Source of the DNA: Microcaldota archaeon
GTDB taxonomy: Archaea; Micrarchaeota; Micrarchaeia; Norongarragalinales; UBA97
Length of the DNA stretch: 7,034 nt
Reading direction: 5' to 3'
NCBI GenBank assembly: GCA_016217775.1
Contig: JACRGG010000039.1
Location: forward strand, 1 to 7,034
The notes beneath the pieces are model-generated. The model saw only the letters and a program-made list of their open reading frames with translations, ran no database searches and was not told where the DNA came from. The position numbers and the translations under genes are program-made. Below, piece by piece: positions 3,952-7,034 of this stretch (within the stretch, counting starts at the first letter, position 1; each line of letters begins with the position of its first letter).

Positions 3952-3998
3952 CTTAAATATGAGTTTAGTACGTATTATTATGTATTAAGTAGGTATTG
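3952..3998 (+). promoter_or_regulatory. Promoter and probable autoregulatory operator of the mazEF-like operon
   Basis: CTTAAATA at 3952-3959 is a good archaeal TATA box; it predicts a start near 3980. Directly downstream are three copies of TANGTATTR at 3969, 3979 and 3990, spaced 10 and 11 bp, so they lie on one face of the helix. TACGTA/TATGTA (3969-3984) also forms an imperfect palindrome. The repeats cover the predicted transcript start and reach the start codons. AbrB/MazE proteins commonly repress their own operon, so these are likely operator sites (inference). Confidence 0.5.
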
Positions 3999-4274
3999 GT
4001 GGTTAGGGTGTACGAGAGCATTACTGTGGTTGGCGAGCGCGGCCAGATAACTATTCCCAAGGACATTAGGGACAAGGAGGGCCTGAAGGCAAAAGACAGG
4101 GTTATCGTGAAGATTGAAAACAACCAGATAGTGGTGGAGAAGGCCTTGAGCAAGAAGGAGAAGGACAAGCTGCTGGCGGAATACTATCGCAAATACGCTA
4201 AGCTAGAGGATGAAACCTCTCGCGATTGGGAGCACGTTAGCAAGGAAGCGGACGCGATGCTTGATGATTATTAG
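3999..4274 (+). CDS. AbrB/MazE-family antitoxin
   Basis: A 91-residue protein with an N-terminal AbrB/SpoVT-type swapped-hairpin DNA-binding domain at about 7-47: ITVVGERGQITIPKDIRDKEGLKAKDRVIVKIENNQIVVEK, including the family core GQITIPKDIR. Residues 48-91 are helical and charged, ending in acidic EADAMLDDY, as expected for the segment that wraps and blocks a MazF toxin. It would neutralise the following MazF-like RNase and repress the shared promoter. The start is uncertain: TTG at 3996, GTG at 3999 and GTG at 4008 are all in frame and none is an ATG. GTG 3999 is taken because AGGT lies five nt before it. Its last 11 nt overlap the toxin gene, which indicates translational coupling. Confidence 0.85.
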   Translation: MVRVYESITVVGERGQITIPKDIRDKEGLKAKDRVIVKIENNQIVVEKALSKKEKDKLLAEYYRKYAKLEDETSRDWEHVSKEADAMLDDY

Positions 4275-4611
4275 GCGTGGAGACATTTTGCTGGCTAAAC
4301 TCGACCCTACTTTGGGCTCCGAGCAAGGTAAGACACGGCCTTGCCTAGTTGTTTCGGATGATGTTTCAAACCAGTTCAGCCCAAACGTGATTATTGCGCC
4401 AATCACTTCAGTCATTCCAGACAAGTTCTATCCAACCGTAGTAATCATTAGCCCGCGGGAATCCGGGTTGCCAAAGGACAGCGCAGTTTTATGCAGCCAA
4501 ATCAGGACTATTTCAAAAATGCACCGAGTCATCAAAAACATTGGCGCGCTAAAACTAGATGCGCTGATGAAAGTAGACCAAGCGCTTAAAATAAGCCTCG
4601 CGCTGGACTGA
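4264..4611 (+). CDS. MazF/PemK-family toxin, mRNA endoribonuclease
   Basis: A 115-residue toxin that in this family cleaves RNA at short single-stranded sequence motifs and stops growth when its antitoxin is lost. The N-terminus has the family signature IRRGDILLAKLDPTLGSEQGKTRPCLVVSDD (residues 3-33). Arg25 in KTRP and Thr48 in APITS fall at the same numbers as the catalytic Arg25 and Thr48 of Bacillus subtilis MazF, so the enzyme appears intact. Further matches are PNVIIAPITSV (40-50) and the LPKDSAVLCSQIRTISK segment. Length is normal for MazF. The ATG at 4264 sits inside the end of the antitoxin gene; a TTG at 4261 precedes it directly. It is convergent with aspS, 27 bp away. Cleavage specificity cannot be read from the sequence. 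Confidence 0.9.
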   Translation: MIIRRGDILLAKLDPTLGSEQGKTRPCLVVSDDVSNQFSPNVIIAPITSVIPDKFYPTVVIISPRESGLPKDSAVLCSQIRTISKMHRVIKNIGALKLDALMKVDQALKISLALD

Positions 4612-4638
4612 TGTATAGTATAATTCGTTTAGTTGCTT

Positions 4639-5937
4639 TTACGGAGTCAGTCTTTTCCTATCTCTTGGGAAGAAGCTCGCTTCTCGCACGTTGTCCAAGT
4701 TCAATAGCTTCATTACGAGGCGTTCCAAGCCGATTGCCTGGCCTCCGTGCGGGGGCATTCCGTACTTGAATACCTCGAAGTAGTACTCGAACGATTCGAG
4801 GGGAAAGCCTTTTTCGGCGAATTTCTTGCGCAGCAACTCGTAGTCGTGGATTCGCTGGCCGCCAGTAGTGATTTCCAAGCCGTTGTACAATAAGTCATAC
4901 CCGCGCGTAAAGCGGGTGTCCTTCTCGTAAGGCTGGGTGTAAGCCGGGCGCTTGCTCGCGGGGTAGTTGTCCACGAAGATAAACGGGCACTTGAATTTTT
5001 CCACCGCGTGCTTGCACAAAATCTCCTCGTGCTCGCGCGAGAGGTCCTCGTCAACGTCGAATTCCTTTCCAAACGACGTCATTACCTTTGGAATGTCCCA
5101 ATAATGAATTACTGGAAAATCGCCTTTAGGCTCGTGCAAGTCCACGTCAAGCAACTCCAGTTCCTTCCTGTTTTCTTCCCGCACGCGCTTAAGGGATTCC
5201 TGAATGACTCCCTGCGTTGCCTTCATCACGTCCGACTCGTCCTCGATAAACCCAAACTCCAAGTCTAGCGACACGTACTCGTTTAGGTGGAAGGGCGTGT
5301 CGTGAGTCTCCGCGCGGTAAACCGCCGCTACTTCAAACACGCGCTCGAATCCGGAGCCGACCAGCATTTGCTTGAAAAACTGCGGGGATTGAGCTAGGAA
5401 TGCCTCGCGCTCGAAGTACACTACCGGAAACATATTCGCCCCGCCTTCCGTGCCGGTAGCGATTATTTTCGGGGTGTGGATCTCGATGAAGTCCTGCGAA
5501 ATCAAGTGCTCGCGAAAAGCCTGGCAAATCGTGTTCTCCACGTTGAAAATCGCTTGGCCTTTCTCCCCGCGCAAGTCCAAGACCCTGTGGTTGAAGCGGT
5601 GCTCGAAGTTCGTCTTGGTTTTTCCCTGCACGTCAACCGGCAGCGTTCGGTCGGAAGTCGACAAGACTGTTATCTTGCTTACCTCCAACTCCGCGCCGCT
5701 CTTGCTTCTCTTGTCCTCGTTTACTTTCCCTTCGAGCTTGACTACGTCCTCCAAGCCGATTTTCTTCAGCTCCTCCGCAACGCCGGCGTCTTTTACTACC
5801 GCCTGGATTTTCCCGCTTCGGTCGTGCAGGCTGACGAAATTGATTTTGCCCAAGTTGCGCAAGTTGCGCACCCACCCGGCTACGAAAACTTTTTTTCCTA
5901 TGCTGTCCTTTAACCCGCTTGCTAAAACTCTTTCCAT
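4639..5937 (-). CDS. aspS: Aspartyl-tRNA synthetase, archaeal type
   Basis: Charges tRNA-Asp (and in many archaea also tRNA-Asn) with aspartate using ATP. At 432 residues it has the short archaeal/eukaryotic layout without the bacterial insertion domain. Residues 1-100 are the OB-fold anticodon domain (VFVAGWVRNLRNLGKINFVSLHDRSG, 17-42). The class II core follows: motif 1 FIEIHTPKI (150-158), flipping-loop region TGTEGGANMF (161-170), aspartate-site QSPQ (183-186), motif 2 FEVAAVYRAETHDTPFHLNEYVSLDLEF (201-228) with Arg208, and motif 3 GQAIGLERLVMKLL (399-412) with Arg406. The C-terminal FPRDRKRLTP ending is typical. At sites linked to tRNA-Asp versus Asn recognition it has Arg24 and Lys78. 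The ATG is preceded only by a weak GGGCGGG; TATA-like sequences lie 45-65 nt upstream. Transcribed divergently from pyk. Confidence 0.97.
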   Translation of the reverse strand: MERVLASGLKDSIGKKVFVAGWVRNLRNLGKINFVSLHDRSGKIQAVVKDAGVAEELKKIGLEDVVKLEGKVNEDKRSKSGAELEVSKITVLSTSDRTLPVDVQGKTKTNFEHRFNHRVLDLRGEKGQAIFNVENTICQAFREHLISQDFIEIHTPKIIATGTEGGANMFPVVYFEREAFLAQSPQFFKQMLVGSGFERVFEVAAVYRAETHDTPFHLNEYVSLDLEFGFIEDESDVMKATQGVIQESLKRVREENRKELELLDVDLHEPKGDFPVIHYWDIPKVMTSFGKEFDVDEDLSREHEEILCKHAVEKFKCPFIFVDNYPASKRPAYTQPYEKDTRFTRGYDLLYNGLEITTGGQRIHDYELLRKKFAEKGFPLESFEYYFEVFKYGMPPHGGQAIGLERLVMKLLNLDNVREASFFPRDRKRLTP

Positions 5938-6111
5938 AATATGCCCGCCCGTAAACCGCTTTAGTTGAACGCAAATCCTTTTGTTAAAACAAGTTTTAAA
6001 CCCGTTTGGTTGCCTTTGCGCTGTGGAACTGCCAGTGCCCCCCTCTCGCCATTGCCTGCCTAGAGCGTTTTTTAAATGCAGGGGAGATTATTTTCCTGAA
6101 GAGTGAAAAAA
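5938..6111. promoter_or_regulatory. Divergent promoter region between aspS and pyk
   Basis: No coding sequence is seen. On the aspS side a palindrome TTAAAAC-AA-GTTTTAA (5984-5999) is TATA-like on both strands and lies 47-62 nt ahead of the aspS ATG. On the pyk side GTTTTTTAAAT (6067-6077) is 35-45 nt ahead of the pyk ATG and is the likely TATA box, flanked by CCTGC (6055-6059) and GCAGG (6078-6082). GAGTGA at 6101-6106, just before the A-rich spacer and the pyk ATG, may be its ribosome site. Confidence 0.5.
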
Positions 6112-7034
6112 ATGCGTTCCACTAAAATCATTGCGACTCTCGGCCCGGCGTGCGACAAGCCGCACTTAATCGAGGGGTTGGTGAACGCGGGAGTAAACGT
6201 TTTTCGCCTTAACCTCTCGCACGGTACGCAGGAGGAGCACTTGCTTAGGCTCAAGGCCCTTGATGCCGCAGAAAAGAAGACAGGCAGGGCATTCGCGAGG
6301 CTGTTCGACTTGCAGGGGCCTAAAATAAGGGTCGGCAGGATTGACGGCGGCAAGGTTTTCCTAAAAGAAGGCGATTCGATTAAATTGACGGGGCAGAAAG
6401 TCCTGGGGAATCAAAAAATAATTTCGGTTGACTACCCGCGGTTTCTCGACTTGGTGAAAAAAGGCGGTCAAGTCTACATTGCGGACGGGTTGATTGAGCT
6501 GAAAGTAACAAGCGTGCAAAAAGATTACTGCGTTTGCGTAGTTGAAATCGGGGGGTTTGTCGGCGAGCGCAAGGGAGTCAACGTCCCAAAAGCCAAGCTT
6601 GACCTCTCCCCCCTCACCCTAAAGGACTTGGTTGACGCCAAGTTTGCGGTAAAGCAAGGCGCGGACTACGTAGCGCAGTCTTTTGTAAGGAAAGCAAGCG
6701 ACGTGCTGGAATTGCGAAAAGTCCTCTCGGACGCGGGCGCGCCCGGCACTAAAATCATTGCGAAAATAGAGGACGAGGAGGGAGTGCAAAACATTGACGA
6801 AATAATTGCGCAAGCCAACGGGATTATGGTCGCGCGCGGGGACTTGGGCGTGCAGATTCCATTGCAGGACATTCCGTTCGTCCAAAAAATGATTATCCAA
6901 AAAACAATCGAGGCGCGAAAGCCAGTGATTGTGGCGACTCAAATGCTTGATTCGATGACTAACAACCCGACTCCGACGCGCGCGGAAGTTAGCGACGTGG
7001 CGAACGCTATTGCAGACGGCGCGAGCGCCGTAAT
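6112..7034 (+). CDS. pyk: Pyruvate kinase, N-terminal 307 residues (cut by window end)
   Basis: Transfers phosphate from phosphoenolpyruvate to ADP, the last step of glycolysis. The reading frame starts at ATG 6112 and stays open to the edge, so the C-terminal part is missing. The A domain begins with STKIIATLGPA (3-13), then FRLNLSHG (31-38) with Arg32, Asn34 and Ser36, and DLQGPKIR (66-73). The B domain (about 74-160) is complete. Catalytic residues follow at the family spacing: Lys218 and Glu220 (AKIED), Asp244 (ARGDLG) and Thr276 (VATQML), corresponding to Lys269, Glu271, Asp295 and Thr327 of the rabbit enzyme. The PTPTRAEVSDVANA signature is at 286-299. Leu67, Gln68, Lys71 and Val74 match the residue set reported for potassium-independent enzymes. 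The gene is transcribed away from aspS. Confidence 0.96.
   Translation, partial: MRSTKIIATLGPACDKPHLIEGLVNAGVNVFRLNLSHGTQEEHLLRLKALDAAEKKTGRAFARLFDLQGPKIRVGRIDGGKVFLKEGDSIKLTGQKVLGNQKIISVDYPRFLDLVKKGGQVYIADGLIELKVTSVQKDYCVCVVEIGGFVGERKGVNVPKAKLDLSPLTLKDLVDAKFAVKQGADYVAQSFVRKASDVLELRKVLSDAGAPGTKIIAKIEDEEGVQNIDEIIAQANGIMVARGDLGVQIPLQDIPFVQKMIIQKTIEARKPVIVATQMLDSMTNNPTPTRAEVSDVANAIADGASAV

Noticed and set aside
5450..5968. Long plus-strand ORFs opposite aspS (172 and 145 residues)
   Set aside because: Antisense shadows of a well-conserved synthetase; their products show no domain or ribosome site.
7013..7034. ADGASAV in pyruvate kinase in place of the more usual DGTDAV
   Set aside because: Variation at this place is seen in functional family members and all catalytic residues are intact.
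1..7034. CRISPR array, insertion sequence or prophage
   Set aside because: No regularly spaced repeats, transposase or phage gene is visible on either strand.

Overview
This 7 kb window looks archaeal. It carries a cupin-type glucose-6-phosphate isomerase, an archaeal-type aspartyl-tRNA synthetase, a p-stomatin and tRNA genes without an encoded CCA but interrupted by bulge-helix-bulge (BHB) introns. TATA-like boxes stand about 25-35 bp ahead of several expected transcript starts. Genes are compact and some start regions look nearly leaderless. A small-genome archaeon of the DPANN type would fit, but no gene here fixes the lineage.

Layout. Positions 1-436 (+) hold the 3' end of an unrecognised gene, convergent with a two-gene minus-strand operon: pgi (1764-1009) followed 7 nt later by an unrecognised 180-residue protein with a Gln/Asn-rich tail (1001-459). 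Upstream, also on minus, is a 39-codon ORF for a single-pass membrane peptide (1999-1880). A 170-bp palindrome-rich gap follows. On plus come tRNA-Arg(UCU) with two introns (2170-2352), a stomatin/SPFH protein (2408-3172), tRNA-Pro(CGG) with one intron (3257-3392) and a membrane-anchored thioredoxin-fold protein with a CSHC site (3472-3846). Next is an overlapping AbrB/MazE-MazF toxin-antitoxin pair (3999-4611), convergent with aspS (5937-4639, minus). A divergent promoter region (5938-6111) separates aspS from pyk (6112 to the edge), a pyruvate kinase cut by the window end.

How the genes relate. pgi and pyk are glycolytic but not co-transcribed. aspS and the two tRNAs are translation genes. 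The stomatin, thioredoxin-fold protein and small membrane peptide are envelope proteins. There is no single large pathway cluster.

The most notable content is in the tRNAs. Both have an intron inside the T-loop, between positions 59 and 60. Each folds into a BHB motif whose central 4-bp helix is TTCA/TGAA, and removing it restores a perfect TTCAAAT loop. All three introns, including the anticodon-loop intron of tRNA-Arg, begin with the same T7C tract followed by a hairpin closed by GAAAAA. The two T-loop introns also share an exact 15-mer. This suggests a family of related introns that spread between tRNA sites, rather than independent insertions.
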